A stretch of DNA of 64,000 bases from Dromiciops gliroides (GCF_019393635.1 NC_057864.1:446976822-447040821), one strand, 5' to 3'; positions 13,301-24,059 are shown, counted from the stretch's first letter. Translations and numbers: made by a program. Notes: generated by a model from the sequence alone, not told the origin.

Positions 13301-16300
13301 GCCAGGAAATTATGTTCTTAACAGGTCTTAAAATTGTTATTTATGTAAATAAGCAGTGTTTATCAAGTGCCTGTCATACGGAGAACACCATACATTAGCA
13401 CTAGGGAGGATCCTAAAAGAAAGAAAGCAACTTGATGTGCCCGGTGGATGCTGTCTTCATCAGGACTTGGTTAATGCCCTGCAAAGCCAATCGTCTCTGG
13501 ACATTATAGTCACTTAATTGATGACTATGTGAGAAACATGTCAACATAGTCACTGAGTACTAATTTGCAATTGAAACATTAGTTAATGGTGACATCTTTC
13601 TGAGTATCTCATTTGATGTGCCACAACAGCCTTGTGAGAGGTCAGCAGGGCAAGTTTTATAGATGGAAAAACCGAGATTCAGATGCTAGGTTAAATGACT
13701 TGTGTACAAGATGGTGACAAATCTAACACAAGAGTCCAGGTCTAGTGTTTTGGGGCATCTAGATTTTTATGGGTGTGTCTGAAAGTGTGTGGGTATGCAT
13801 GTCTGAATGGATGAAGAGAATATGAAGTGCTAACAAGGTTATTGACAGTCTTGGAATCACAGGCTCTTAGAGCTGCTGCAGGGTCAGTCTGGTCCTACCC
13901 ATGACTGATGCCACCCTGCTCAGTGCTGCCTTAAAGATTCTGTTTTTGTTCTTAGGTTAGCATCGCTTGTGGATTTTGTAGCTGATTGTAAGCCAAGGAA
14001 TTCATTACAAGCTCAAGAGAGCTTATGCATAAGTTAGAGATTGTTTGTCTATATTTCTAGCATCGCAGATGGGCTAATAGAGGACAGCTGTTTTCTACTA
14101 AACTGTCCTTGGAGCCACAGTTAGAAACAGATTGCTGCCCCGTGGGCTGTTGTTCTGATCACTACAGCCCTCTTTATGCTCTTTTCTTTTCCCCTTTGCT
14201 GTTGAAGTGAGTTGGAGGAAGCCCTCCTGGTGCTGCCTTTCTCATATGTGCCAGACATTCTGAAGCTTTTTGATGACTTTTTCCAGCTGGGCTCTGATAT
14301 TGAACTCCTCTGCCGGTGCCTCTTCTTCCTCCTCCGGTAAGATTCCCTCCCAAGGAGCACTAGGTCTCCACATTGTAGGTTGTTCAAGTAGTGTCACACA
14401 GCCAACAGATGACCTGAGTCCTTCACATTTCCAGTCACTCCAAAAATGCAGTGTAAACTTGTGCATACAGGTTATTTTCCTGTGCTTGGTATTGGCTTCT
14501 TTATTTTAAAAATAAGAGTAGTCACCCATTTCTCTGAGTTTTTACAAGGAGTGACAGGACATAAATTACTGTGGAAATACCTAATCATGAGTTGTCGTAT
14601 TATATTTTTATAGCCTAACTTGGTCCTTTGGGATTTTCTGTGATTCTAGCTCATGTTTTTACTTCATTGTCTTTTTTACTCTTGCTGTGGTCTTCATTGG
14701 AAACCTTGGCATACCTTTTCTGAACTGGCAGTACTCAGGAAAATTATTTTACTCTACTTTAGTCCCATATCACCTGGGCATCTTCAGATGGATTGGTGTC
14801 TTACTTAGCAGTTGCAAAATGGAACCCATTTTCTTGACCCCCTAAAACATCCGTTCTCTCAACTTCTACCGTTTTTTAATTCCATGCTTGTTGATTGATT
14901 GATTTTAATTATTAAGCTTCACAACCTCTGAGTCATCCTTGACTCTTCCCTTTCCCTTCACCCCAAATCCAGTTAGTTGCCAAATCTCATTGATTGCACC
15001 TCAACAGCATTTCTCACATCTGTCCACCTTTGTCACACAGCCATCAGCCTAGGTCAGGACCTCATCACCTCTAACCTGAACTATTGCAATGACTTCCTTA
15101 TAGACTTCCCAAGATTCTATTTTCAATAGCTATAACCATGTTCCTAAATCACCGGTCTGACCCCAGTATTCTCTTGTTGAGTCTGGGCTGCTGGCTTGCC
15201 CCTTGCACAAATCACAAGCTCTCTAGCTTAGCATTAAATGTTTGTCATAATATGGGCACAGCCTACTTTTCCAGACATTTCACATTAATAATCTTCAGGC
15301 ACTCGATGTTCCAGTCAAACTGTCTTAGTGTTTTTCAGGCTCATCATTCCTTCTCGCCTTTGTAGTAGCTGTCCTTGAAGCCTGGAATGCCCTCCCTATT
15401 TACCTCTGCCTCCTAAAATTCTTGGGTGTCACCTCTTTCAGGAAACCTTTCTGTATATGTGTTATGTCCCTCAGCAAAAAGGAATTTCCTTTGAGGGCAG
15501 AGGCTGTTTTCATTTTGTCTGGGTGGTGTCTCTAGCACTTAACACAGTAACTTGCATATAGTACACAATGCATTGAAATGAATTGGATCGAATAATTATC
15601 GTATTTGCAAATGACAGGATCCTGAAAAGAATAGCTCATTTCTTAAATGACACATAAAGAGTTAAAAAGATACAAAGATAAAAATATTGAAACTCTCTGC
15701 TTCCCTTGCCTTTTCTGTGGAAGGACACCAAAGTATATTGAGAATAAATACAAGAGAATTTGGAGGGGTGGGGACTAGCATTTGGAAGGATCAGCAAAGT
15801 CAGGCATAGAAGGTTTTGCTTTGGGATGTGTATTTAAGGAAGTGATTAATGTATTCTCTGAAGTAGAGGTTAGGAGAGAATACAGTTTAAACATGGTGGG
15901 GCCACCGTAGAGGCATAAAGACTAAAGACGGGATGATGTGTTGAGGGCGAGAAGGCAGACCAGTTAGACTGGATCATAGTGGATGGAAAAGAGTAACATA
16001 TAATGAGACTAGAGAGTTTGGGGCCAGGTTGCAAAACCTTTGAAAGCCAAACAGTTACCAAAGGGGTTTTCCTTATATACATATTTGACCATGTCACTCC
16101 ACTACTACAAATTCCAGTGGTTCCCTGTTGTCTTTGGGATCAAATACAAACTCTTCCAGGCTGAAGTCTATGTTATGCTTAGTTGGTTGGGCAGGTGGGG
16201 GACTGGTAGACTTATGTGTTCAGGAAGTGGCTGGATGACTACTCAGGAGTATGGTCAAGGGAATTCATACTTCATGCAGGGGTTGAATTAAATTCAGCAA

Positions 16301-17147
16301 AGTCCCTATTATATGTGGGCATAGCTCCTGTGCTGCCTTCTTTCTCAGAAACAGTTTTTCTCATTCATGCTCCAGTGGATTTTTAAGATTTCTAAGTGAT
16401 GAAGAACTTCCTGTTTTGGAAGGATAAGGCAAGCCTGACTTTCCGGAGCCTCACCTCCTTTTTTTTTTTTTTTTTTTTGGTTTGGTTTGGTTTGTTTGTT
16501 TTGGCGGGGCATTGAGGATTAAGTGACTTGCCCAAGGTCACACAGGTAGTAAGTGTCAAGCGTCTGAGGCCAGATTTTGAACTCAGGTCCTCCTGAATCC
16601 AGGGCCAGTGCTTTATCCACTGCACCACCTAGCTGCCCCGAGCCTCACTCTTTTTGTTTGTAATTTGTAGGATTCACTTTGGGCAAATCAGTAGTAACCA
16701 AATGCTTGTACCAGTGATAGAGAAATTGAAGAAAACCACCATTTCAAAAGTCAGTGAAGTCCGGGTAAGTGCTTTTATTTTGTTACAACGAAGAGGTACA
16801 GGCCCCAGGATATCTGCAATGTCCTCTGAGGGACTAGCATCCCTCAGTGTTGGATACAAGTTGCCCCGTGGACCTCTGAAGACCCACACAAGCCTGCAGA
16901 AAGTACTTGGGAGGAAGGGGTGGGGAGGACTGGTCAGTTTTTCTCCTAGACCACACTGAGCTTCTTTAATGTTCTTTGTGTTTTGGTCCAGGATGTAATT
17001 GGATTCAATATGGCAGGCCTTGAATTTCTAAAGAGGGAATGTGAGGCAAAGAGTGAAGTTGAATTTTTCTCTGATGCCACAAGCAATTTGGAAGAGAAGA
17101 AACGGAAGAGGAAAAAGAGGGAGAAGCTGATTATGACATTGACTTAG
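957..17147 (+). CDS. WDR3: WDR3 (UTP12 homologue), C-terminal 717 residues in 21 exons
   Basis: WDR3 is a nucleolar WD40 protein, the vertebrate counterpart of yeast Dip2/Utp12, a UTP-B subunit of the small-subunit processome needed for early 18S pre-rRNA processing. Joining 21 GT-AG exons gives one uninterrupted frame of 718 codons including TAG. In order it encodes an acidic linker, basic and acidic stretches (exons 3-4), WD40 blades with W-D-like ends ([48 protein letters not shown]), a charged linker, the Utp12 C-terminal helical domain (from exon 16) and a lysine/arginine-rich tail. Human WDR3 is 943 residues, so about 230 N-terminal residues and the promoter lie upstream of the window. 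No frameshift or internal stop is seen. The downstream convergent neighbour is SPAG17, as in human 1p12. Identification rests on remembered family sequence, and agreement is close throughout. Confidence 0.97.
1264..1365 (+). CDS. WDR3: WDR3 exon (RILSC...ILACH)
   Basis: 102 nt, phase 0/0, acceptor TTTTTAG, donor GTAAGTG. Encodes the start of the second WD40 array ([16 protein letters not shown]). Frame continues from GAT of the previous exon to CGT here. Confidence 0.95.
1638..2214. mobile_element. Probable non-autonomous Tc1/mariner-like DNA transposon
   Basis: The ends are imperfect inverted repeats: cagacagttcttgcttcatg at the left and the reverse complement of a matching stretch ending in aactgtttg at the right, about 18 of 23 positions agreeing. 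A TA dinucleotide precedes the left end. About 577 bp, no ORF of its own. The middle contains several loose repeats of a 'ccccatgtgttcttcctg' motif. Confidence 0.5.
2295..2450 (-). repeat. MIR-like SINE fragment
   Basis: Antisense MIR core pattern: cctcattgaaaagataagga, then ggatttgaacccagctcct. Diverged. Confidence 0.5.
2561..2661 (+). CDS. WDR3: WDR3 exon (lysine-rich segment)
   Basis: 101 nt, phase 0 in and 2 out, acceptor CTCTTACAG, donor AA|GTAAGT. Encodes [16 protein letters not shown] followed by a strongly basic run ([15 protein letters not shown]). Confidence 0.95.
2908..3042 (-). mobile_element. Marsupial tRNA-derived CORE-SINE
   Basis: Reverse orientation: ggggcaatgagggttaagtg at the 3' side and gccacctagctgcccc at the tRNA-like head. 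T-rich tail complement at 2870-2905. Confidence 0.85.
3243..3345 (-). repeat. L1 3'UTR fragment
   Basis: Matches, in antisense, the 3'UTR type seen in the L1 copy at 20919-21656 and at 55440-55710 (ttccaaattctcttcatccc). Confidence 0.4.
3821..3922 (+). CDS. WDR3: WDR3 exon (SLQDEIQRV segment)
   Basis: 102 nt, phase 2 in and 2 out, acceptor TTTTTTTCCTAG, donor AA|GTGAGT. Encodes acidic residues ([10 protein letters not shown]) then [19 protein letters not shown]. Confidence 0.95.
4319..4549 (+). CDS. WDR3: WDR3 exon (largest, WD40 blades)
   Basis: 231 nt, phase 2 in and 2 out, acceptor CCCACACAG, donor CG|GTTTGT. Encodes [16 protein letters not shown] ... [15 protein letters not shown] ... 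[11 protein letters not shown], a clear WD40 blade with GH and W-N termini. Confidence 0.96.
5000..5180 (-). repeat. MIR-like SINE fragment
   Basis: Contains tttgcaaagcattttacac and cagatgaggaaactaaggct, the antisense MIR pattern. Confidence 0.45.
5671..5764 (+). CDS. WDR3: WDR3 exon (STLQCIRTM...IIGTK)
   Basis: 94 nt, phase 2 in and 0 out, acceptor TTTCTTATAG, donor AAAG|GTAAAC. Encodes 31 residues including [16 protein letters not shown]. Confidence 0.96.
6170..6560. repeat. MIR-like and 'gtgccaggcatggtgctagg' repeat fragments
   Basis: 6175-6310 has the MIR core pattern (tagatgaagaaactgacac). 6380-6560 carries the widespread mammalian repeat motif gtgctaggtgctggggatag. Family of the second piece not assigned. 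Confidence 0.4.
7101..7202 (+). CDS. WDR3: WDR3 exon ([12 protein letters not shown] blade)
   Basis: 102 nt, phase 0/0, acceptor ATCTTTTCAG, donor CAG|GTAACT. Encodes the end of one WD40 blade ([14 protein letters not shown]) and the start of the next ([14 protein letters not shown]). Confidence 0.96.
7203..8181 (+). other. WDR3 intron without recognisable elements
   Basis: No repeat, RNA gene or ORF of note could be recognised. Confidence 0.4.
8182..8267 (+). CDS. WDR3: WDR3 exon ([17 protein letters not shown])
   Basis: 86 nt, phase 0 in and 2 out, acceptor GTCTTTCAAG, donor AGAG|GTGAGT. Contains [15 protein letters not shown], a textbook WD40 blade end. Confidence 0.96.
8427..8562 (+). 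CDS. WDR3: WDR3 exon ([11 protein letters not shown]...VDTLK)
   Basis: 136 nt, phase 2 in and 0 out, acceptor TGGTGCTAG, donor AAG|GTACGA. Encodes the blade [18 protein letters not shown] ... VKIFYVD. Confidence 0.96.
8850..9165 (+). repeat. Interspersed repeat 'caagcatttattaa...ggggatacaaag' type
   Basis: Characteristic order: aagcatttattaatcaattt, attggggatacaaagaaagg, cagtctaatgg, aggaaaggcttct. The same type recurs near 6380 and 51030. I cannot name the family with certainty. Confidence 0.5.
9565..9621 (+). CDS. WDR3: WDR3 exon (short, [13 protein letters not shown])
   Basis: 57 nt, phase 0/0, acceptor TTTTTATACTTAG, donor TAT|GTAAGT. Carries the GH start of a blade ([15 protein letters not shown]). 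Confidence 0.95.
9898..9998 (+). CDS. WDR3: WDR3 exon ([15 protein letters not shown])
   Basis: 101 nt, phase 0 in and 2 out, acceptor TTATCATAG, donor CAG|GTAAGC. Completes the blade opened in the previous exon, then begins SLFAHDD. Confidence 0.96.
10129..10326 (+). mobile_element. CORE-SINE insertion with 13-bp TSD and (CA)n tail, in WDR3 intron
   Basis: Head ggggcagctaggtggcgcag, A-rich tail converted to a (CA)n tract at about 10273-10306. Perfect 13-bp target-site duplication caaagagaagtcc at 10116-10128 and 10327-10339, so the insertion is fairly young. Confidence 0.92.
10273..10306. repeat. (CA)n microsatellite
   Basis: Seventeen or so CA units within the SINE tail, preceded by a C run. 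Confidence 0.9.
10473..10584 (+). CDS. WDR3: WDR3 exon ([14 protein letters not shown])
   Basis: 112 nt, phase 2 in and 0 out, acceptor TCACTTTCAG, donor GAG|GTAATC. Encodes [17 protein letters not shown], a WD40 blade end. Confidence 0.96.
10687..10821 (+). CDS. WDR3: WDR3 exon (last WD40 blade)
   Basis: 135 nt, phase 0/0, acceptor TGTCTCCAG, donor ATG|GTAAGA. Encodes [18 protein letters not shown] ... [15 protein letters not shown], the final blade, and the start of an acidic linker (ILEEEQEM). Confidence 0.96.
11035..11085 (+). CDS. WDR3: WDR3 exon (51-nt linker)
   Basis: 51 nt, phase 0/0, acceptor CTTGGCAG, donor GTA|GTAAGT. Encodes [17 protein letters not shown]. Confidence 0.93.
11565..11632 (+). 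repeat. L1 3' end fragment
   Basis: Ends ttaacatgtaattgggggaa then aataaaatg, the same 3' tail as at 55670-55700. Confidence 0.45.
11742..11807 (+). CDS. WDR3: WDR3 exon (66-nt linker)
   Basis: 66 nt, phase 0/0, acceptor CTTTATACAG, donor GCG|GTAAGT. Encodes [15 protein letters not shown] then TVETVKA, entering the Utp12 region. Confidence 0.94.
12283..12375 (+). CDS. WDR3: WDR3 exon ([14 protein letters not shown])
   Basis: 93 nt, phase 0/0, acceptor TCCTGGGCAG, donor GAG|GTGAGA. Encodes a helical segment at the start of the Utp12 domain ([19 protein letters not shown]). Confidence 0.95.
12829..12876 (+). CDS. WDR3: WDR3 exon ([16 protein letters not shown])
   Basis: 48 nt, phase 0/0, acceptor TCTCCACAG, donor TCA|GTGAGT. 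All 16 residues fit the WDR3 family at this point. Confidence 0.94.
13251..13294 (+). CDS. WDR3: WDR3 exon ([14 protein letters not shown])
   Basis: 44 nt, phase 0 in and 2 out, acceptor TCATTTACAG, donor CAAG|GTGGGT. A short exon of the Utp12 domain. Confidence 0.94.
14208..14336 (+). CDS. WDR3: WDR3 exon (Utp12 domain core)
   Basis: 129 nt, phase 2 in and 2 out, acceptor CTGTTGAAG, donor CCG|GTAAGA. Encodes [20 protein letters not shown] ... [11 protein letters not shown], the hydrophobic helices of the Utp12 domain. Confidence 0.96.
14830..15600 (+). mobile_element. L2 LINE 3' fragment
   Basis: Series of L2 landmarks in order: aacctctgagtcatccttga, ctgaactattgcaatgactt, gcctggaatgccctccctat, gagggcagaggctg, tagcacttaacacagtaact. 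Lies in the WDR3 intron 14337-16670. Confidence 0.7.
16456..16638 (-). mobile_element. Marsupial CORE-SINE with poly(T) (antisense tail)
   Basis: Poly-T run, ggcggggcattgaggattaa, and head complement gcaccacctagctgcccc. Short imperfect duplication gagcctcac at both flanks. Its edge is about 30 bases from a WDR3 acceptor. Confidence 0.88.
16671..16764 (+). CDS. WDR3: WDR3 exon ([15 protein letters not shown])
   Basis: 94 nt, phase 2 in and 0 out, acceptor AATTTGTAG, donor CGG|GTAAGT. It sits only about 35 bases after an antisense SINE (16456-16638) that has moved close to the acceptor. Confidence 0.96.
16992..17147 (+). CDS. WDR3: WDR3 terminal coding exon with stop
   Basis: 156 nt, phase 0, acceptor TTTGGTCCAG. 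Encodes [17 protein letters not shown] ... and ends in the basic tail [18 protein letters not shown], likely a nuclear/nucleolar localisation element, followed by TAG at 17145-17147. Confidence 0.97.
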   Translation, partial: DVIGFNMAGLEFLKRECEAKSEVEFFSDATSNLEEKKRKRKKREKLIMTLT

Positions 17148-18790
17148 AGCCCAAACACCTCAACAGTTTTCACATTCCCATTAACTGGGCCTCTCAAAAT
17201 AGAAGGAACAGCTTCTTGACCTGAATATATGGATACTGACATCATGGGAAAAACACAGGACTCTAGTCTCCACTATGCTCCTGACTTGTGACCTTGGGCC
17301 GCTCGGCTTCAGTTTTCTCATCTGGAAAAGGATGGGCTTGGACTGCATGGTCCCATATGGTCCCTTCTAGCTTTAAACAGCTGAGAGTCAAGTACCAGAT
17401 GATAAAGGACTCACTGAATCGCTAAAGTACATTGGGAGGATCTGGCTCACAAGAGGAGTTAACTAAGGCACCTTGTGCAGGGCCTCATACTTTCCTTGTT
17501 AGCAAGGGCTAGACATATTCTTGGATAATTGGCTTTCTTTTTCTCCATTCTTATTCATTTGCAGAGGGGTTCTTGAACCCTTAAACTCAAGGGTTGAAGT
17601 TACTGACTTAGGAATTTTATTCAGTTCCTCTATTGCTGGACATGTGTGAATATTCTGCTATTTATTTTTTTTCCTTTTTCTCACAGGGAGTTTCTCCTGA
17701 GGTATAGAATTACCTCTTTCCTAATGCATTATCATTCTAAAAAAACTTATTATCTAAAGCAGGAATTCCTTGTGCTTTTTACCCTACAGACTTTAAAATA
17801 TTTGTGCTTGTATGTAAAAAGATATGGTTAAGTAATTGCATTTCTTTCAACAAAAGAATTATTTTTAAGTAAAATAAGTTCATGATGAGATGACGTTTGA
17901 ACTCTTGGATTTATAATATAGAGATTTAGGAAATTGTTACCTATACAGAGCAAGTCTGTTCACTCCCTTCCCAAGCCCTGAATGAGTCTAGCTTAGCCAT
18001 TCAAATCCCTGACAATGAATCTGCCAATAGATCCCCCAAATAGGAGAAAGTAGCTTGGGGAGGCAACGTGTACGTGGATAAACAGAAAAGGTTCTGGCCA
18101 TATTTAATGAACTCCACAAAGGAGAATTGCAGAAAGTATCAAACAGCTTGCTGCCACTGTGACCTTTACTTGGTTTTTCTTTGTGAAACCTAGAGGATGC
18201 TCTTGAATCTTTTTTTGAGTGGAGAACAATGTGACACAGGGAAAAGAAACCTGCTCTTAACTACAATATGGGGAGGTCCTTAAGCACATGAGTTAGATGT
18301 TAAAAAATGTCAAAACCTCTGGTGCTTTAAAAATACCTTTTGTCTGAGATCCTCCCATCCAGAAAAATCTGGTCCTGTCAGTTATGGAATCGGATACTTT
18401 TTTCATGATCATTTCTAGTAGTAGTTTTAACAGGATACCAAGACAAAAGTAAGTTACCCTGGGCTCTAAGACTACTTCCTGTTACTTTCGTTTGCCCTTT
18501 GAACCAATTTATTCCTAGCTAGCAGCTATCAGAAAATTCGTAAAGACAAAGGGTATATGTGTGCACAGCATGTGACTAGTGGTTTAACCAAGAATGAGAC
18601 TTTTTGGTCAAAATACTTGCATGTCTTTAAGCCTGACAACCTTTACTAAATGGGAAGAAATGCACAATGCTTAGTAAAAAGGCATTTTATTAAGTATTTT
18701 TTTCTAGCAGACAGTAAGACAGCTTTTTCCAAGGCCATATCTGGATAGCCTAAAATGCTATATTAAAAACTATATATGTGCTTTGTGAGG
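17148..18790 (+). other. WDR3: Probable WDR3 3'UTR and flank
   Basis: No gene is visible. The first 1.6 kb after the WDR3 stop is fairly unique, with a MIR-like stretch around 17270-17390. An ATTAAA at 18762-18767 is followed within about 30 bases by a GT-rich stretch, a plausible poly(A) site; another ATTAAA lies at 18931-18936. Neither is proven, and transcript 3' ends would decide. Confidence 0.3.
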
Positions 18791-19092
18791 TACTTGATCC
18801 TGAAACTTAAAAAGAGAAGGTTAAGTGGGCCTACTACTGCCTCTGTAACGACAATTCTGAGATGCCCAGGCTGGATGGAGGTCGGTTCTCTTCTCTGTCT
18901 GCAGCAGGTAGACTGATAATCACATCTGTAATTAAATTCATTGAAATATACGTCATTTTCTCTTCATCCTGCTTGTGCCAACAGCACTGGTTTTTAATCC
19001 CCAAGGAAATATAGCAAACTATTTCATGTTTAGACCAAAGCTTCTTAAACTTTTTCTCCTTGTGTCCGCTTTTTGCCCATAAAGTTTTACGC

Positions 19093-19228
19093 AGGGGGCT
19101 GCACAGTGGATAAAGTGCCAGCCCTGGATTCAGGGGTACCTGAGTTCAAATCCAGCCTGAGACACTTGACACTTACTAGCTGTGTGACCCTGGATAAGTC
19201 ACTTTAACCCTCATTGCCTCACCAAAAA
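19093..19228 (+). mobile_element. CORE-SINE fragment
   Basis: Head partly degraded (gggggctgcacagtggataa), body ttgacacttactagctgtgt, short A-rich tail. Confidence 0.8.
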
Positions 19229-19508
19229 CAAAAAACAATTATGCAACCACAGGTACATAAAATAAGTATATATAACCTTTTACTTTTGCCAAATTTTTCA
19301 CGAACCCCACATTCAGTTACAAGACCCCACATAGGGTCATGAGCCACAGTTTAAAAAGCTTTGGTCTAGACTAAATCCCCCCAAAACAAACTGTTATAAA
19401 ATATAATACTATGCACCTGACATAAATGGGTAAAGTCCATTGTATCAAATTGCCAACCTTTTTGTCATGAGATCTTTCCACCACCATTGGCATTGAGATG
19501 GGGGGAGG

Positions 19509-20250
19509 GTGGAAGTTACGGAGAAATATTCTGACTTGATTTTGAAGACAAGGATATTTGATTTTAAAGACTATATTAAAGTATTTCAGTCTGCAAAAAC
19601 TAAAATCCCCAAAAAGACTGATGCCAAGCTTCCCAATAATGAATTAGCAAGTGAAATGAAGTACTTTAAACCTAATAAAGGCAAGTGGAAGGTGACCAGT
19701 GGTGTGCCCAGCATGATTCCCACCTCTTTGTTAGTTGGTTCTCTGGCTACAGTGTATACAATTAGATATTGTTTTGTAATGAAACTGCTACTCCCTTTGA
19801 CATCCACTATAATCGCAGTTTAGCAGACTTGGCTGTTACAGATATTGAAAAGTTCCTTAATAACAGGAAGATTTAAAAGTTGCTCCCCAGTTTGTTTCAC
19901 AAGAAATTCCAAATGTTCTTCTGAAACTCCCTGGGATAGACATATGTTCATTTTTCACTAGTGAAGAGCCACAAAAATTTACAAAAAGCTTAGAGCATTT
20001 GACACAATCTCATATCCCAATGAGATAAGTAGAGGTATATTCTTTTCCTTTTGTAAATGGGAATATTTATAAATGGGACTATATGTGGAAATCACACAGG
20101 AATGGTTAATTGGCGTATCCATAGTCAGATCCTTGATTAACAGCGGTATGGCAAGTAGAATACTATTTATGACAACTCTGCTAAATGCATTCCTGAAATA
20201 TGGTCCATCCCTGGTGTTACTGGTTAGTACTTGAAAATTGCTCATTAACT
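19509..20250 (+). pseudogene. Unidentified decayed ORF, possible processed pseudogene
   Basis: An open stretch of 104 codons (from 19509) reads YIKVFQSAKTKIPKK, ASEMKYFKPNKGKWKVTSG, then loses frame near 19800. Adjacent frames continue protein-like text (FDIHYNRSLADLAVTDIEKF; PNVLLKLPGIDICSFFTSEE), broken by several stops. There is no splice-signal pattern inside. This fits an old retrocopy of an expressed gene, but I do not recognise the parent and cannot exclude chance or a transposon. Confidence 0.35.
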
Positions 20251-20762
20251 TGGGAAATGATGCTGAACAGATAGATCTATATTATGAGGCTGAATTAGGA
20301 GCTTAGATGTTGCTGTTAATACAAGAATGAGTGGTTTTGATACACTGTACTTCACCCATTTATGTCAGAAACATGGTTTTATATTGTATTCGTACACGCT
20401 TTCTTGGATCTGAGGTCTCTGAATGTTTTAGGATTGTAATAGTGACATCCCATAGCCATAAGTGAACAGAACCTAACAGTAAACTACTACATGCTTTTGT
20501 CATTTGTCATGCAATTGTCATTGCTGGGGTTTTTTTAATGTAAAAGCAACTCATTTACCCTCAAAAGTACAGAACAAGATTACGAAGGTTGCAAGGATAG
20601 CAACAGACTTGAGTTTGTCGTTGTCAAAGTTAATCTTTATACTGTATTTTTGCTCCCGATACACAATAGGCAGTCAATACTAGTTGATTGATAAGTCTAA
20701 GACTAAAGCATGGAATAGTTGGTTATATATATTTAGTCCTGGGCCCACAGGCACATTTCCTA

Positions 20763-21656
<894 letters not shown>

Positions 21657-22790
21657 GGGTGCATCATTTTTGTGGTACGATTTGCACATACTCATTCAAA
21701 TAACATTTGAACCCAGGTCCTCTGATTCTAAATCTGGAAATCTTTATATTATACCATATTACCTGGGAACTGTCTGTGGTTGGCAATGGAGTGGGAAAAG
21801 TGAGAGGAAAGTTCTCAAATCTTTGCTTTCTACTGTTCAAGCCCTGGTCCCAACTAAACGTAGTCAGTCTAGAATTTGTATATGGGGAAAATTGTATAGA
21901 TTCAGAGCAAAGGGAATAAGAAACTTCATTGGCTCAAATGATCAGATCAGCTGTGGCCTGAGCTCTTGTCTGACTATATGGAATGAGGCTATGGATGATT
22001 CCCAGTTGTCTGACAAACTGGTCCTTTGTCAAGAAAGCCCACATTTGCTTTTGCACACAGAGGCGGCCATTTTTGTCTCAGTAGAAGGTCTGTCTCCCAT
22101 TAGTTCTCAACAGATGACCTTGTCTTATAAAGATCTGGTTTATCCTTCAACCTCCTTGCAGAACTCCTCTCTTCCATTCTTCCATCAATTATGTCATTCC
22201 CTCGCATCCCCTAGTCTCCTTTTCCAGTGACTCTTTCCCTTTTATTCCTACTGTTCGCTTATTTGTAAACATTAAACCAAAACCAAAACCGTCCCATCTT
22301 TTCTTGACCCTATTAGTTCCATCAAGCAACCATGTTCTGTCCCCTTTCCCTTTACCACTATCCTTTATGAAAGAGTAATCACTTCAACTTAAAAACTACC
22401 TTCTTAGACCATTGCAGAAATTGCTCTCTTGCAGGTTACTTACTCCATAACTGCCAAATTCAATGATCTTTTTTGAATTATCATCCTTGATTTCTGGTGC
22501 TATCTCTTTGAAGCTTTCTTCCCTGGCCTTCCATCACACTACTGGGTCTATGCTTCCTTAAGAGCTCTCTCGTGCCCCCTAAAAATAGATGTTTTTTAAA
22601 GTTGGTATCAGTCCATTTCTCTCACCATGCCTTTTCCCTGTAATAATTTCATGTACTCCCAGTGCTTAAAATGATCATTTATATGCAAATGACTCCAACA
22701 TTCATATCTTGGGGTCCAACCTCTTTCCTACAACTGCACAACTGGGACACTCCTATAGCATTCTTCACTTGTATAGTTTAACTCACTAGG

Positions 22791-23095
22791 GGCAGCTCAG
22801 TGATGCAGTGGATAAAGCAGTAGCCCTGGAGTCAGGAGGACCCAAGTTCAAATCACCTCAGACACTTACTAGCTGTGCGACCCCAAGCAAGTTATTTAAC
22901 CCCAATTGCCTTAAACTACCTGGGGCCATCTCTAGTCACCTTGAGATATATCTTGCCACTGGACCCAGATGGCTTTGGAGGAGAGAGTGAGGTTGGTGAC
23001 TTTGTAAAGCCCTGCCTCACTTCAATCCAATTCACTGCAAGTTAGGACATCGCCCTGATGTCACGGTCCTCTTCGAGAACAAAGAACAAACAGTG
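22791..23095 (+). mobile_element. CORE-SINE with extended 3' domain
   Basis: tRNA-like head and core to about 22915, then a longer tail (ggccatctctagtcaccttg; cactggacccagatggcttt; ttcaatccaattcactgcaa) distinct from the short SINEs of the window. Surrounded by L2-like DNA (22070-23400). Confidence 0.65.
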
Positions 23096-23109
23096 ACAGC
23101 ATTGGTCCC

Positions 23110-23410
23110 CCTCCTTTCCATTTCCACTGCCACTATCCAAGTTCAGACCTTTATTATCTTATCCCTGGAAAACTGCAAAAGCCTCTACTAAATCAGTCCC
23201 CTTGGTAACTATCTCCTGTCTTCAGCCAGTCATGAACACAACCACCAGATTCATCTATAAAAAGCAAAGTTTTAATGAGGCCAATCCCTACTCAAAACCC
23301 TCTAATGATTCCCTTTAACTGTAAGTAATATCCAGATAGCATGATCTGGCTTCACCTCGCCTTTCCAGGCTCATCTCTTGCCTGTATATGTGTGCGTCTA
23401 ACATTTATAA
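23110..23410 (+). mobile_element. L2-like LINE fragment
   Basis: L2-like order: ccactgccactatccaagtt, tattatcttatccctggaaa, ttcacctcgcctttccaggc. Diverged. Confidence 0.45.
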
Positions 23411-23493
23411 ATATACTGATACTTCACTAATCAAAATGATGCCAATTATGCAGTATAACAACCATTACAGGATACTAAGATCATTAATTTAGT

Positions 23494-23757
23494 GCAGCTA
23501 GGTGATGCCATAGTGCATAGAGCTATGGCCTTAGAGTCAGGAAGACTCATCTTCCTGAGTTCAAATCTGGCCTCAGACACTTACTAGCCGTGAGACCCTG
23601 GACAAGTTACTTAACCCTGTTTGCCTCAGTTTCCTTGTCTGTAAAATGACATGGAGAAGGAAATGGCTAAACCACTCCAGTATCTCTGCCAAGAACACCC
23701 CAAGTGGGGTCACAAAGCGTTGTACACAACTAAAAATTGTCCGAACAACAGTATCAT
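23494..23757 (+). mobile_element. Long-form CORE-SINE ('actccagtatctctgcc' tail)
   Basis: Head gtgcagctaggtgatgccat, core, then cagtttccttgtctgtaaaa, aaaccactccagtatctctg, ccaagtggggtcacaaagcg and a CAACA-type end. The same long form recurs at 42030, 55902, 57650 and 60790. Confidence 0.8.
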
Positions 23758-24059
23758 CCATCTAGAGCTGAAAGGTTTTAGAGATCATCTAATCGAGCTC
23801 TCTCATATAGATAAAGAAGCTAAGGCTCAGGGAATTTAAGTGCCTTGTCCAAGGTGACGCAGGTATGAGAAAGCACAGACAGGATTTGAACTCAGGTCCT
23901 GTGCCTCCAAGTTCAATGCTGTTTCCATTCTACCATGCTGCTAAACAATGTCTGAATCAAGATGGTTTGATCCTATTCAACATCTAGCAAAGCGGCTCCT
24001 AGTATGTGAACTTTATAATTACCACAAAACAATTGGTTTCCTTTGTATCCTGTGCATTT

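Noticed and set aside
16392..16628. SINE heads as tRNA genes
   Set aside because: The heads are tRNA-derived but diverged and lack a foldable tRNA; all copies are SINEs.
19586..19807. 73-codon minus-strand frame as a possible last SPAG17 exon
   Set aside because: Peptide does not resemble SPAG17 and lacks a convincing acceptor; the plus strand reads as a decayed ORF instead.
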